A model generated the notes under the pieces. That model saw only the letters and a program-made list of their open reading frames with translations, had not been told where the DNA came from and did no database searches. The translations under genes were made by a program, and so were the position numbers. Shown one piece after another: positions 8,354 through 17,189 of a stretch of 64,000 nucleotides of DNA. Source of the DNA: Roseibium sp. MMSF_3544 (GTDB lineage Bacteria; Pseudomonadota; Alphaproteobacteria; Rhizobiales; Stappiaceae); contig NZ_JASHKA010000019.1 in assembly GCF_030732845.1 (NCBI RefSeq), positions 61,039 through 125,038 of the forward strand. Direction: 5' to 3'. How positions within the stretch are numbered: position 1 is the first letter of the stretch; every line of letters starts with the position of its first letter.

Positions 8354-8815
8354 ATGTCAATAACACTCAAAATCAACGGGGAAACGCGGACTCTCGACGC
8401 CGACCCCGAAAGCCCCCTGTTGTGGGCGCTACGCGATGAACTCGGTATGACCGGCACGAAATTCGGCTGCGGTATCGCAGCCTGCGGTGCGTGCACAGTT
8501 CACATGGACGGGATGCCGATCCGGTCCTGCCAAACCTATGTCGGTGACCTCGAAGGCGCCGAAATCACCACAATCGAAGGGATCGACGGCAAGGCGGCAA
8601 CGGCCGTTCAGGCCGCCTGGAACGAGCTGGATGTTCCTCAGTGCGGATATTGCCAGTCCGGGCAGATCATGGCCGCAACGGCGCTTTTGAGCGAAACGCC
8701 GAAGCCGACCGATGAAGACATCGATGCTGCCATGGACGGCAACGTCTGCCGCTGTGCGACCTATGCCCGTATCCGCAAGGCGATCCACCTTGCGTCCGAC
8801 AAGATGGAGGCTTGA
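8354..8815 (+). CDS. 2Fe-2S subunit of a molybdenum hydroxylase (IorA-like)
   Basis: Small electron-transfer subunit (153 residues) of a xanthine-oxidase-family enzyme. The N-terminal plant-type ferredoxin fold carries FGCGIAACGACTVH, with a later Cys in SCQTY. The C-terminal four-helix domain carries CGYCQSGQ and NVCRCATYARIR, so both [2Fe-2S] clusters are intact. It passes electrons from the molybdopterin site to an external acceptor. The large subunit starts 3 bp after its stop. There is no FAD subunit next to it, which fits the two-subunit isoquinoline 1-oxidoreductase/aldehyde dehydrogenase type rather than xanthine dehydrogenase. Confidence 0.93.
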   Translation: MSITLKINGETRTLDADPESPLLWALRDELGMTGTKFGCGIAACGACTVHMDGMPIRSCQTYVGDLEGAEITTIEGIDGKAATAVQAAWNELDVPQCGYCQSGQIMAATALLSETPKPTDEDIDAAMDGNVCRCATYARIRKAIHLASDKMEA

Positions 8816-8818
8816 TCC

Positions 8819-11008
8819 ATGTTGCACCTTTTGCAAAAGCCGCTCGAAGCCGCCAAACCTACGCGCCGCACGTTTTTGAAAATGTCAGCCGGCACGGTCG
8901 GCGGTCTTGTGATCGCCATGAACCTGCCGCGTGCAGCAGAAGCAGCTGCCGGTGACGGCGAACTGATTCAGCCGTTCGTGCATATCCGCCCGGATAACAC
9001 GGTTGTTGTCCTGTCCAAACATCTCGACAAGGGCCAGGGAACAGCAACCGGTCTGACGACACTGGTCGCCGACGAACTCGATGCTTCCTGGGAGCAGGTG
9101 ACTGCCGAGCACGCACCCTCCAATCCGCAAGTTTATGCCAACACGTTGTTCGGCGTTCAGGGCACCGGCGGGTCCACCGCCATGGCCAACTCCTTCATGC
9201 AGTACCGTCAGGCAGGCGCTGCCGCCAAGGCCATGATCGTTGCTGCGGCCGCAAAGGACTGGGGTGTTCCGGCAGAAGAAATCACGGTTTCGGACGGTGT
9301 CGTCCGCCATGCCTCCGGGAAATCAGCCACGCTCGGTGACCTTGCCGGTCTCGCAGCGCAAGAAGAGGTCCCGGCCGAGCCGAAACTCAAGACGCCTGAT
9401 CAGTGGGTCTATATTGGCAAGTCCTTCCCGCGTGTCGACGTGAAGAACAAGACTGTCGGAGCGCCGAACACTTACACCATGGACTTTCAGCCGGACGGTT
9501 TGCTGGTCGCAACAGTCGCGCGCTCGCCGCGCTTCGGCGGTACGGTGAAATCTTTCGATGCCACTGAAGCCAAGGCTGTTCCCGGTGTTGTCAACGTTCT
9601 GCAGATCCCGAACGGAATTGCAGTCGTTGCCGAATCCACCTGGCCGGCGATCCAGGCGCGTGACCTTTTGGAAATCGAATGGGACGACAGCGCTGCTGAG
9701 ACCCGCTCCAGCGACGCCATGATGGACGAGCTGAAGTACATGACCGGTCAGCCGGGGGTCAAGGTCCGCGAAGACGGCGACATTGATGCGGCACTTGAAG
9801 GATCCGCACGTGTCATCGAAGCCGATTTCGACTTCCCGTTCCTGGCCCATGGCGCCATGGAACCGCTTGATGCGGCGATCCTGTTCGACGGTGAAACGGC
9901 GGAACTGTGGCTTGGATCCCAGATCCAGACCATTGACCACAATGTTGCATCGGCGGTGCTCGGCATTCCGTTCGAAAACGTCAAGATCAACACGTTGTGG
10001 GCGGGCGGTTCCTTCGGCCGCAGGGCACAGGCCGATGCCCACCCGGTCATGGAAGTCGCCATGCTGGCGAAGGCCATGCAAGCGGCAGGCATGGACCCGG
10101 CTCCGGTGAAGATCGTGTGGACCCGCGAAGACGACATGGCCGGCGGTTACTATCGCCCGATGTCGGCGCACAAGATCAAGGTTGGGCTCGATGAAAACAA
10201 CAACGTTACGGCGTTCAAGTACAACATCGCGGCCAAGTCGATCATCAAGGGCACACCGTTCGAAGCCATGCTGATGAAGGATGGCGTTGATCACAACATG
10301 ACCGAAGGCGCGCATGACACGACCTATGCGTTCCCGCTCATGAACATGGATCAGGCGTACCAGGAAACGCAGGTTCCCGTTCTGTGGTGGCGGTCGGTCG
10401 GTCACACGCACACCGCCTATGTCATGGAAACCATGGTCGACCGCCTTGCCAAGGAAGCCGGCAAGGATCCGGTCGCCTATCGGCTGGAGATGATCAAGGA
10501 TGATCCGCGCAAGGTGAATGTTCTGAAACTGGCCGCCGAGAAAGCCGGTTGGGATACGCCTGCACCGGAAGGCCGCTTCCGCGGTGTGGCGGCTCACAAG
10601 TCCTTTGGCTCCTATGTCGCTGAAGTCGCGGAAATCTCGTTCCGCGAAGACGGAACCGTCAAGGTGGAGAAAGTGGTCGCAGCCGTTGACTGCGGTACTC
10701 CGATCAACCCGGACAACATCCGTGCCCAGGTCGAAGGCGGTATCGGTTACGGCCTCGGTGCCATCCTGCGCAACCAGGTGACGCTTGCCGACGGCTATGT
10801 CGAAGAAACCAACTTCGACACGTATGAGCCGATCCGCATGTCGGACATGCCGGAAATCGAGGTGCATATCGTGGCGTCGAACGAAGCGCCGACGGGCATC
10901 GGTGAACCGGGCACGCCACCGATCGGGCCGGCTGTCGCCAACGCGATCGCGGCTGCCAGGGACGAGTGGGTCACCAGCCTGCCGCTGACAAAGGCCGGCC
11001 TCGTCTGA
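8819..11008 (+). CDS. Molybdopterin-binding subunit of a molybdenum hydroxylase (IorB-like)
   Basis: Catalytic large subunit, 729 residues. A Tat signal (RRTFLKMSAG followed by a hydrophobic stretch ending RAAEA, about 19-44) predicts export of the folded enzyme, with the 2Fe-2S subunit carried along, to the periplasm. Family blocks include LWAGGSFGRRAQAD, VPVLWWRSVGHTHTAYV and GIGEPGTPPIGPAVANA. In the last, Glu696 corresponds to the catalytic base of the xanthine-oxidase family. Relatives hydroxylate N-heterocycles or oxidise aldehydes; the substrate here is not determined. It is followed by a strong terminator, so the operon is just two structural genes under the divergent TetR regulator. 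Confidence 0.92.
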   Translation: MLHLLQKPLEAAKPTRRTFLKMSAGTVGGLVIAMNLPRAAEAAAGDGELIQPFVHIRPDNTVVVLSKHLDKGQGTATGLTTLVADELDASWEQVTAEHAPSNPQVYANTLFGVQGTGGSTAMANSFMQYRQAGAAAKAMIVAAAAKDWGVPAEEITVSDGVVRHASGKSATLGDLAGLAAQEEVPAEPKLKTPDQWVYIGKSFPRVDVKNKTVGAPNTYTMDFQPDGLLVATVARSPRFGGTVKSFDATEAKAVPGVVNVLQIPNGIAVVAESTWPAIQARDLLEIEWDDSAAETRSSDAMMDELKYMTGQPGVKVREDGDIDAALEGSARVIEADFDFPFLAHGAMEPLDAAILFDGETAELWLGSQIQTIDHNVASAVLGIPFENVKINTLWAGGSFGRRAQADAHPVMEVAMLAKAMQAAGMDPAPVKIVWTREDDMAGGYYRPMSAHKIKVGLDENNNVTAFKYNIAAKSIIKGTPFEAMLMKDGVDHNMTEGAHDTTYAFPLMNMDQAYQETQVPVLWWRSVGHTHTAYVMETMVDRLAKEAGKDPVAYRLEMIKDDPRKVNVLKLAAEKAGWDTPAPEGRFRGVAAHKSFGSYVAEVAEISFREDGTVKVEKVVAAVDCGTPINPDNIRAQVEGGIGYGLGAILRNQVTLADGYVEETNFDTYEPIRMSDMPEIEVHIVASNEAPTGIGEPGTPPIGPAVANAIAAARDEWVTSLPLTKAGLV

Positions 11009-11028
11009 CCTGTCACGCATAGAATGGG

Positions 11029-11055
11029 AAAGGCCGCCTTCTGGGCGGCCTTTTT
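11029..11055 (+). terminator. Rho-independent terminator after the molybdenum hydroxylase operon
   Basis: A GGCCGCC/GGCGGCC stem with a five-base loop is followed by TTTTT, 20 bp after the stop codon of the large-subunit gene. This is a textbook intrinsic terminator. Confidence 0.92.
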
Positions 11056-11114
11056 CGTGCGGGGCCGCAGGGTCGCTGACACCGTCGGCACTTTATTGGG
11101 GGGGGCTGCGGTCC

Positions 11115-11726
11115 TTATTCCGGCACGCGATACTCTTCCGGCACAAAGAATGTGAAATCCCGATCCTCCACCGCCAGGTGGCATTCATGGCAATAGGTCA
11201 TCAGGTCCGGATTCTCGCCTGTCGTGTCGCCATAGATGGATCCGTCGGGAATGACCATGAAATAGCGCCAGTCCGCCGTCTTCGGACTTGTTCCCTCAGG
11301 CAGTTTCTCCATCCCAAACATGGCCCCGGGAAAAACGCGCCCATCGCCGGTCACCGTGATGCTGTCCTTGGCCAAAACCGAGCCGACAGGCAGCTTCTCA
11401 CCCTCTTTCAGGATCGCGTAATTGACCGCGATGGCGTTGGCATAATTGTTCACATAGCGCTGGCCATGTGTGGCGGAAATGAAAGGCGCGTCGTTGAACA
11501 GTTTCCAGGACTGGTAATTCCTGATTTCCGCCATATCCGACATGGCGTAAAGGCTCGCCATCCGGTTTCTGAGGTCGCTGTAGATCTTGCGGGCTTCATC
11601 CTTCGAGAGTTCGGCAGGGTTCTCGATGGCAATGTGACTGTCATCGCGCTCGTTCTGTGCAATTGCGCTCGCAACGATGCCCGAAACAGCCAGGCTCCCG
11701 CTCAATAGAAAAATCAATTTCCTCAT
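11115..11726 (-). CDS. Cytochrome P460-family c-type haem protein
   Basis: Periplasmic protein of about 203 residues with a cleavable signal peptide (1-24, ending in ASAIAQ). A single haem-attachment motif CHECH (Cys179, Cys182, His183) lies near the C terminus, the position expected in cytochrome P460 proteins. Characterised members oxidise hydroxylamine to N2O or NO through a haem with an unusual Lys crosslink; many proteobacterial homologues have no known role. The ATG at 11726 is preferred over the upstream TTG because a GGAGAAAG ribosome-binding site precedes it. No ammonia-oxidation genes are nearby, so detoxification of reactive nitrogen is only a guess. Confidence 0.85.
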   Translation of the reverse strand: MRKLIFLLSGSLAVSGIVASAIAQNERDDSHIAIENPAELSKDEARKIYSDLRNRMASLYAMSDMAEIRNYQSWKLFNDAPFISATHGQRYVNNYANAIAVNYAILKEGEKLPVGSVLAKDSITVTGDGRVFPGAMFGMEKLPEGTSPKTADWRYFMVIPDGSIYGDTTGENPDLMTYCHECHLAVEDRDFTFFVPEEYRVPE

Positions 11727-11965
11727 AATCACTTTCTCCAAAATATCGCTTGGCAGCGCCCCACCCCGGAAAAGTGTTTATTCCCTTAGGTAATGTTTCC
11801 TGAGAGCGATTCCATATAGGTTGTTTTCTGCATCACCGGGTTGTGTGCAGGGTTGATCCGTCGGCGAGCAAAAATGAGTGGCAGGACGCTCAGTGCACGC
11901 CAAATGGGCGCCGGGCGGACCCGACCCGGAAATGCGTTCACAAAAGGAAATTGGGTATCAATTGA

Positions 11966-13189
11966 TCAGGAAGCGGCCAGGGCTTCGCGATCTTTCTTGC
12001 GCATGCGTTCGGATGCCGATTTCAGCTGACCGCAGGCGGCGAAGATATCGCGGCCGCGCGGCGTCCGGATAGGGGATGCATAACCGGCCCGGTTGACGAT
12101 ATCTGCAAACTCCTCGATCCGTTCCCAATCCGAGCATTCATATTCGGAGCCCGGCCACGGGTTGAACGGGATGAGGTTGATTTTCGCCGGGATACCCTTG
12201 AGCAGCCGGACGAGATCGAGAGCGTCCTGGTTGCTGTCGTTTACACCCTTCAGCATCACATATTCGAAGGTGATACGCTTGGCGTTGGAAAGTCCGGGAT
12301 ACTGGCGGCAGGCTTCCAGGAGCGCCTCGATGTTCCATTTCTTGTTGATCGGAACAAGAATGTCGCGCAAGTCGTCCCGGACTGCATGAAGCGAGATGGC
12401 GAGCATGCAGCCGATTTCATCGCCCGTGCGGAAGATTTCAGGAACGACACCGGATGTCGACAGCGTGATACGACGCTTGGACAGCGACAGCCCGTCGCCG
12501 TCGGATGCGATCAGGAGCGCCTTTTTGACGTTCTCGAAATTGTAGAGCGGTTCGCCCATGCCCATCATGACGATGTTGGAGACAAGCCGTCCCTCGGAGG
12601 GAACGATCGCGCCCTGGGGCGTATTCGCGTCCGGAAAGTCGCCAAGCCGGTCGCGTGCCATCAGGATCTGGGAGAGAATTTCCTCTTCGGTCAGGTTGCG
12701 AACCAGCTTCTGGGTGCCAGTGTGACAGAACGTGCAGGTCAGGGTGCAGCCGACCTGTGACGACACACAGAGCGTGCCGCGGCCCTCTTCAGGAATATAA
12801 ACCGTCTCGACTTCAACCGGACGTCCGGCACCGCGCGGGGGAAAGCGGAACAGCCACTTGCGCGTACCGTCGACGGAAATCTGTTCGGACACGATTTCAG
12901 GGCGCGCGATCGAGTAGGTCTCGTCAAGCTTCTTGCGCAGATCCTTCGCGATATTTGTCATGTCGCCAAAGTCCGACACACCTCGGACATAGAGCCAATG
13001 CCAGAGCTGAGAGGCACGCATGCGCCACTGCTTCTGCGGAACTCCTATGGCGCCGAACGCTTCACCAAGTTCGTCGCGCGACAGTCCGATCAGCGTTGGC
13101 TTGTCCTCTGCTGACGCAGAAGCGTTGGCTGCGGCTGAAACCGTCGGCGCGTTCGGATTGTCCCGCGCGATGTCGAGCGTAATCGCCAT
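11966..13189 (-). CDS. rlmN: Dual-specificity 23S rRNA/tRNA adenine-C2 methyltransferase
   Basis: Radical-SAM enzyme that methylates C2 of A2503 in 23S rRNA and A37 in some tRNAs. The 407-residue protein has the CxxxCxxC cluster motif at Cys148, Cys152 and Cys155. Two further cysteines match the family's methyl-carrier and resolving residues (Cys141 in TLCVSSQVGC and Cys386 in FAACGQL). The blocks MGMGEPLYNFENV, SLHAVRDDLRDILVPINKKW and the final FAACGQLKS are typical. The N-terminal 25 residues are Ala/Ser-rich and extended relative to E. coli. It appears monocistronic. Confidence 0.97.
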   Translation of the reverse strand: MAITLDIARDNPNAPTVSAAANASASAEDKPTLIGLSRDELGEAFGAIGVPQKQWRMRASQLWHWLYVRGVSDFGDMTNIAKDLRKKLDETYSIARPEIVSEQISVDGTRKWLFRFPPRGAGRPVEVETVYIPEEGRGTLCVSSQVGCTLTCTFCHTGTQKLVRNLTEEEILSQILMARDRLGDFPDANTPQGAIVPSEGRLVSNIVMMGMGEPLYNFENVKKALLIASDGDGLSLSKRRITLSTSGVVPEIFRTGDEIGCMLAISLHAVRDDLRDILVPINKKWNIEALLEACRQYPGLSNAKRITFEYVMLKGVNDSNQDALDLVRLLKGIPAKINLIPFNPWPGSEYECSDWERIEEFADIVNRAGYASPIRTPRGRDIFAACGQLKSASERMRKKDREALAAS

Positions 13190-13435
13190 GTCGTGATCCG
13201 TTTCACTTCCGGCGCGTCTTTAAAGTTGCTCACAAGCAAACGGCCGCCGGGATGCCTGCAACAACAGGCTCAATTGCAAGCGTTTCCAAAACCACAGATA
13301 CGGCCAAAAATCAAGAAGGCGCGCTGCAACGCAGGCATGCGGCCGCAAAATCGCGCGGGCTTCCAAACGCCAAACCCCGGTCGGGAAAAACCCGGCCGGG
13401 TCGAACTAACGTCGCAGGAGAAACGTCCGGTTTCT

Positions 13436-13942
13436 TTAACGGCAGGCGCTCACGGCCGAATCGATCGCGGCGGTCACGCCTGACAGCGAGAATTTGTAAG
13501 TCGTCCGGGTACCACGGCTCGATTCGCCGTTGACGGTCATTTCACGACCGGCCTTCATGGCGGCAACAAGCTGAGCCTCGGTCGCTGCGTTCTCCACCCA
13601 GGCTCCGTCATTGTTTGTGAACAGCGTAAAGCCTTTGCCGTCGACATCGACGGAAACGGACGACTTGTCCTTGAACGGATATCCGACAACCAGACTCGGT
13701 TCGGACGCGACATTTTCCGCAGGCCGCGACGTTACGAAAAAGAACACATCCCCATGATTACGGTCGCCCGGAAGCATCGTTGTCGGTTTCGTAAGCGCGT
13801 AGCAGACCTTGCCGCCACCGCTGGGCGTCGTATAGGCCGCCCAATCCTTGTGCTGCTTTATGAGCGTCGGGGTTTGTGCGAAAGCTGCTGCACTCGAAAC
13901 GGCTAGACCTGCGAGGGCCAGTACCAGCGATTTTGCTTTCAT
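13436..13942 (-). CDS. Invasion-associated locus B (IalB) family protein
   Basis: Exported protein of about 168 residues with an N-terminal signal peptide (MKAKS to AAAFAQ). It has the IalB-family pattern: a central CYALTKPTTMLP segment, an FFFVTSRPAENV strand, a GYPFKDKSSVSVDVDG block, and a C-terminal Cys (SACR). IalB was named from Bartonella, but the family is widespread in free-living Alphaproteobacteria and has no established biochemical role. The start used here is the second of two adjacent ATG codons, after a GTG; these choices differ by only a few residues. It is divergent from the ECF sigma gene. Confidence 0.85.
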   Translation of the reverse strand: MKAKSLVLALAGLAVSSAAAFAQTPTLIKQHKDWAAYTTPSGGGKVCYALTKPTTMLPGDRNHGDVFFFVTSRPAENVASEPSLVVGYPFKDKSSVSVDVDGKGFTLFTNNDGAWVENAATEAQLVAAMKAGREMTVNGESSRGTRTTYKFSLSGVTAAIDSAVSACR

Positions 13943-14260
13943 CATCTCCACACCATTTGGCTATGAGTTTTCGTCAAATTTGATGCAATTGCCGTCTGTC
14001 TTATAAACCTTGCTTTAATGATAGCTTAAAGCGGGTTACGAAAGGGTTGAAGCCTCGACTGGGCAATTACAGGTTCGTGACGTTTCTGCCGTTTGATCTC
14101 TTTGGGGTACAGCTTCAGTAAAGAGTCCGTCCCCCGGGTTCGTTTCCCCTATTGGCTCTTGCGGCTAATCGCGGCAACAGTGTGGCAGAAGGCTTGAACC
14201 CCCTTTCGAAAACTTTCGAACCTGCTAAAGAATAGGATCGGACAGGGAGTTTGATGTCAT
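13943..14260. other. Intergenic region between ialB-like and ECF sigma genes
   Basis: No gene is seen. It must contain promoters for both divergent genes. A TGATCT at 14094-14099 and a TAAAGA at 14119-14124, 19 bp apart, loosely resemble the promoter elements read by RpoE/ChrR-type ECF sigma factors. Autoregulation of the sigma gene is therefore possible but weakly supported. Confidence 0.3.
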
Positions 14261-14827
14261 TTGAAGCAGGCGCAGTACTTTTCAGATCTGATCGTCAAGG
14301 TCGCGGTTGACCGCGACAAGGCCGCATTTGTTGAATTGTTTGATCATTTCGCCCCGCGCCTGAAGGGCTATCTGATGAAACAAGGCGCCGACGATGCGGT
14401 GGCGGAGGAAATCGCCCAGGATGTCATGGTGACACTTTGGCGCAAGGCGGATCTGTTTGATCCCCGCAAATCCAATGCCAGCACCTGGCTGTTCCGCGTT
14501 GCCCGTAACCGGCGTATTGACCGGCTGAGACGGCAGAAAACTGCGGAACTCGACCCGGAAGAACCGTCGCTGCAGCCCGCTTCGCTTCCCGATGTTTCTG
14601 AGGAAATGGACGCCAGGCTGCGTGAAGAGCGGGTGCGTGCCGCGCTTTCCAAGTTGCCTCAGGAGCAGATCGAAGTTGTCAGGCTCGCCTTTTTCCTCGG
14701 CCAGTCGCACAGCGAGATTTCAGATTCGACCGGCCTGCCGCTTGGAACTGTCAAATCCCGCATTCGTCTTGCGTTCGGCAGGTTGCGCCAGCTTATCGAG
14801 GCTGATACCGCCGTCGACGTGGACTAG
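14261..14827 (+). CDS. ECF sigma factor, RpoE (ECF11)-like
   Basis: Extracytoplasmic-function sigma factor of 188 residues. Region 2 (about 20-95) includes FDHFAPRLKGYLMKQGA and WLFRVARNRRIDRLRR; region 4 (about 125-180) includes LPLGTVKSRIRLAFGRLRQ, the promoter-recognition helix. The sequence resembles the Rhodobacter RpoE type that responds to singlet oxygen and is held by the zinc anti-sigma factor ChrR. An in-frame stop lies just upstream, so the start must be the TTG at 14261, which follows an AGGGAG site. No chrR-like gene is adjacent, which is unusual for this type. The next gene is an MFS transporter 170 bp away. Confidence 0.9.
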   Translation: MKQAQYFSDLIVKVAVDRDKAAFVELFDHFAPRLKGYLMKQGADDAVAEEIAQDVMVTLWRKADLFDPRKSNASTWLFRVARNRRIDRLRRQKTAELDPEEPSLQPASLPDVSEEMDARLREERVRAALSKLPQEQIEVVRLAFFLGQSHSEISDSTGLPLGTVKSRIRLAFGRLRQLIEADTAVDVD

Positions 14828-14997
14828 GTTCAGGCCACAGTTAATACTCTCAAAAAACAGGCGGTATTTTTTCTGTCTCAGAAAAAATGCGCGCCTTCGC
14901 AAAAAACTTGTTCTGGGCATATTGACCTCAACTTAGGTTGAGCCTGTAGGAAGTCGCGGCTTTGAGCACAGTCTTGTTCTGAAAAGAGAGAAAACTC

Positions 14998-16428
14998 ATG
15001 ACAGCCACGATCGAGCAACCCGGCGAAGCGCGTTGGAGCGAGGTGCTCTGGGGTGCGCATGCACCGGTGTCTGCGGTGCTGGCCGGCGGCATCATCCTGC
15101 ATGCAGTCAATATCAACATTTCGGCCACCATGTTGCCGTCGATCGTTTCCGAAATCGGCGGTCAGGGGCTCTATGCCTGGAACTCAAGCCTGTTCACGCT
15201 GGCTGCCATTTTGAGCGCGGCCGTGACCGGCAAGATCCTGAACCGGTTGGGCGCAAAGATTTCATTTGCCCTTTCCGGTGTCATCTTCGCCCTTGGCAGC
15301 CTGATCACGGCGGCCGCACCGGACATGCCGGTGATGCTTCTGGGCCGATCCGTGCAAGGGATCGGTGGCGGCATCATGTTCACCCTGTGTTACGCGATGA
15401 TTGTGTTCGCCTATCCGGAGCGGCTTTGGTCGCGCGCCGTGGCGCTTCTGTCGGGCACCTGGGGAATTGCGATGCTCTTCGGTCCCGCGGTCGGAGGGAT
15501 GTTTGCTGAGTTTGACTTTTGGCGCGGCGGGTTTGCTTCGCTCATACCGGTGACAGCCGTCTATACGGTCATTGCATGGCGGCTTCTGCCCGAGGTCAGG
15601 GACAGTCTGGCGCCAGCGGCTCCGATTGCCTACAGTCAGCTTGCGCTGCTGGCCGGCGCAGTCCTGGCCGTATCGGCAGGCTCGCTGATGACTTATCCCC
15701 CGGCGGCGATGGCTGGTGTGTTGCTGTCGGTCATTCTGGTTCTGGTGCTTATGCGGCGGGAAAACACCGCAAGGATACGGTTGTTCCCAAGAGGTGCAAT
15801 GCAGCCCGGATCGCCCTTGTTTCTGTCCTTTGCGGCAATGTCTCTGCTGATCTTCTGCGTGAATGCGGAATTCTTCATGCCGTTTTACCTGCAGCGCCTG
15901 CACGGGTTGTCGCCCTTGCTTGCCGGCTACATTGCAGCGCTGGTCTCGATCGGCTGGTCCTCTGCCGAGGTCTATTCGGCGCGCTTTACCGGACCCGTCA
16001 TGCACCGGACTGTTGCAGCCGGGCCGCTTGTCATGCTGGTCGGAACCCTGGCACTTGCCGCGGCAACACCGATTTACAGCCTGACCGGTCCGGGGTTGGC
16101 GACGTTCCTGTCTCTTGCGCTGATCATGGTGGGTGTCGGCATCGGCATGAGCTGGCCGCATCTGAACACTTTTGCGCTGCAATTCACCGACGTTTCGGAA
16201 AAGGAAAACGCGGCCTCGGCGCTGTCGACCATCCAGATGTTCGCTGTTTCGTTCGGCACGGCGGTTGCCGGGCTGGTCGCCAATCTGTCCGGGTTCAATA
16301 CGAAAAACGACCTCGACGCGACGGCAAACTCCTCGATCTGGCTGTTCACCACATTTGCGTTCATGGCCGTATTCGCTGCTCTTGTCAGTAGGGCGCTGAT
16401 CGCGACACAGCGCAAACCCCAAGTGTGA
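14998..16428 (+). CDS. MFS transporter (multidrug-efflux type)
   Basis: Integral membrane protein of 476 residues with about 14 hydrophobic segments, as in DHA2/EmrB-type drug:proton antiporters. Near the N terminus, NRLGAKISFALSGVIF corresponds to the MFS loop 2-3 region, and the GRSVQGIGGGIMFTLCYAM block is typical of the fourth and fifth helices. A good ribosome-binding site (AAAAGAGAG) precedes the ATG. The substrate is unknown. It stands alone downstream of the ECF sigma gene, with which it might share stress control, and converges on a TrmH-type methyltransferase gene. Confidence 0.9.
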   Translation: MTATIEQPGEARWSEVLWGAHAPVSAVLAGGIILHAVNINISATMLPSIVSEIGGQGLYAWNSSLFTLAAILSAAVTGKILNRLGAKISFALSGVIFALGSLITAAAPDMPVMLLGRSVQGIGGGIMFTLCYAMIVFAYPERLWSRAVALLSGTWGIAMLFGPAVGGMFAEFDFWRGGFASLIPVTAVYTVIAWRLLPEVRDSLAPAAPIAYSQLALLAGAVLAVSAGSLMTYPPAAMAGVLLSVILVLVLMRRENTARIRLFPRGAMQPGSPLFLSFAAMSLLIFCVNAEFFMPFYLQRLHGLSPLLAGYIAALVSIGWSSAEVYSARFTGPVMHRTVAAGPLVMLVGTLALAAATPIYSLTGPGLATFLSLALIMVGVGIGMSWPHLNTFALQFTDVSEKENAASALSTIQMFAVSFGTAVAGLVANLSGFNTKNDLDATANSSIWLFTTFAFMAVFAALVSRALIATQRKPQV

Positions 16429-16462
16429 GGGCGCGTCCCGCGTCACGCATCCCGAAGGGATA

Positions 16463-17008
16463 TCAGGTGCCGGGCACTTTTCGTCCGGTGCGCATGACCG
16501 GTCCGCCGCTGACATGTTCGGGACGCTCGATCTTGGGGCCTCCGGCCGTGATGGAACGGTCGGCATAGCGGCCGAGCGCGCGATGGCGGTCATACATGAC
16601 GATCGCACCGGCCATGGCGACATTGATGCAGAACTTGGTCGGGATCTTCACAACGTGATCGCAGCGTTCCAGCATCTGCGGCGAAAGCGACCCGCGCTCA
16701 GGTCCGAGGACATAGGCCGCCTGGAGAGGGTGGCCGAAGCTTGGCAGATCGATGGAGTCGTCCGTCAGCTCGATGCCGACCAGCTGGCAGCCGCGCGGCA
16801 AGTCCATCGTGTCGACGCTGTCCCAGGTAAAGACGGGCAGGTGCCCGGGGCTCTTGGACGTATCCGACGGCGGTGCTTTCCGGATCTTCTGGTCGGCGTC
16901 GACGGTGAAGAAAAAACTGGCGCCAAAGGCGTGGGCGGAGCGCATCAGCGTGCCGAGATTCATCCGTTTAGAAAGGCCTTCCGCCCCGACCGCAAAATAT
17001 CCGCGCAT
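16463..17008 (-). CDS. TrmH/SpoU-family RNA methyltransferase
   Basis: SPOUT-fold SAM-dependent RNA ribose methyltransferase of 181 residues. Family motifs are seen in order: motif 1 with GTLMRSAHAFGA (N-terminal, asparagine changed to methionine in the usual N-x-G-x-x-R pattern, NLGTLMR intact), motif 2 AAYVLGPERGSLSP, and motif 3 KFCINVAMAGAIVMYDRH. The protein lacks an extra substrate-binding domain, so it is of the minimal type. Whether it acts on tRNA or rRNA cannot be told. It is monocistronic. Confidence 0.9.
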   Translation of the reverse strand: MRGYFAVGAEGLSKRMNLGTLMRSAHAFGASFFFTVDADQKIRKAPPSDTSKSPGHLPVFTWDSVDTMDLPRGCQLVGIELTDDSIDLPSFGHPLQAAYVLGPERGSLSPQMLERCDHVVKIPTKFCINVAMAGAIVMYDRHRALGRYADRSITAGGPKIERPEHVSGGPVMRTGRKVPGT

Positions 17009-17189
17009 CTATCCGTCCGTTATTCCTGGTTTGCCGCCTCTTAACCGAAAACGCCTCCATTTTGAACCGCAGGCTTATCCGGAATGCCTATAGGTCGCGT
17101 GCACAAGTCTTGTTAACGTGCACTTGCTTCGCAGTCAGTATCGGGCGAGGCATTCGCGTTGCCACGGTCTCCTTTCGCGTGAGGTTCCC

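Noticed and set aside
9323..11020. Long open frame on the minus strand opposite the molybdenum hydroxylase large subunit
   Set aside because: It is fully antisense to a gene with clear motifs, and its composition (Arg, His, Asp rich, no family pattern) is typical of a frame made by high-GC codon use.
14094..14124. RpoE-type promoter upstream of the ECF sigma gene
   Set aside because: The -35-like and -10-like elements match the known consensus only partly and the spacing is not decisive, so it is mentioned only in the intergenic entry.
15262..16623. Long minus-strand frame opposite the MFS transporter
   Set aside because: It is antisense to a well-supported membrane protein and has low-complexity Arg/Gln-rich composition with no domain.
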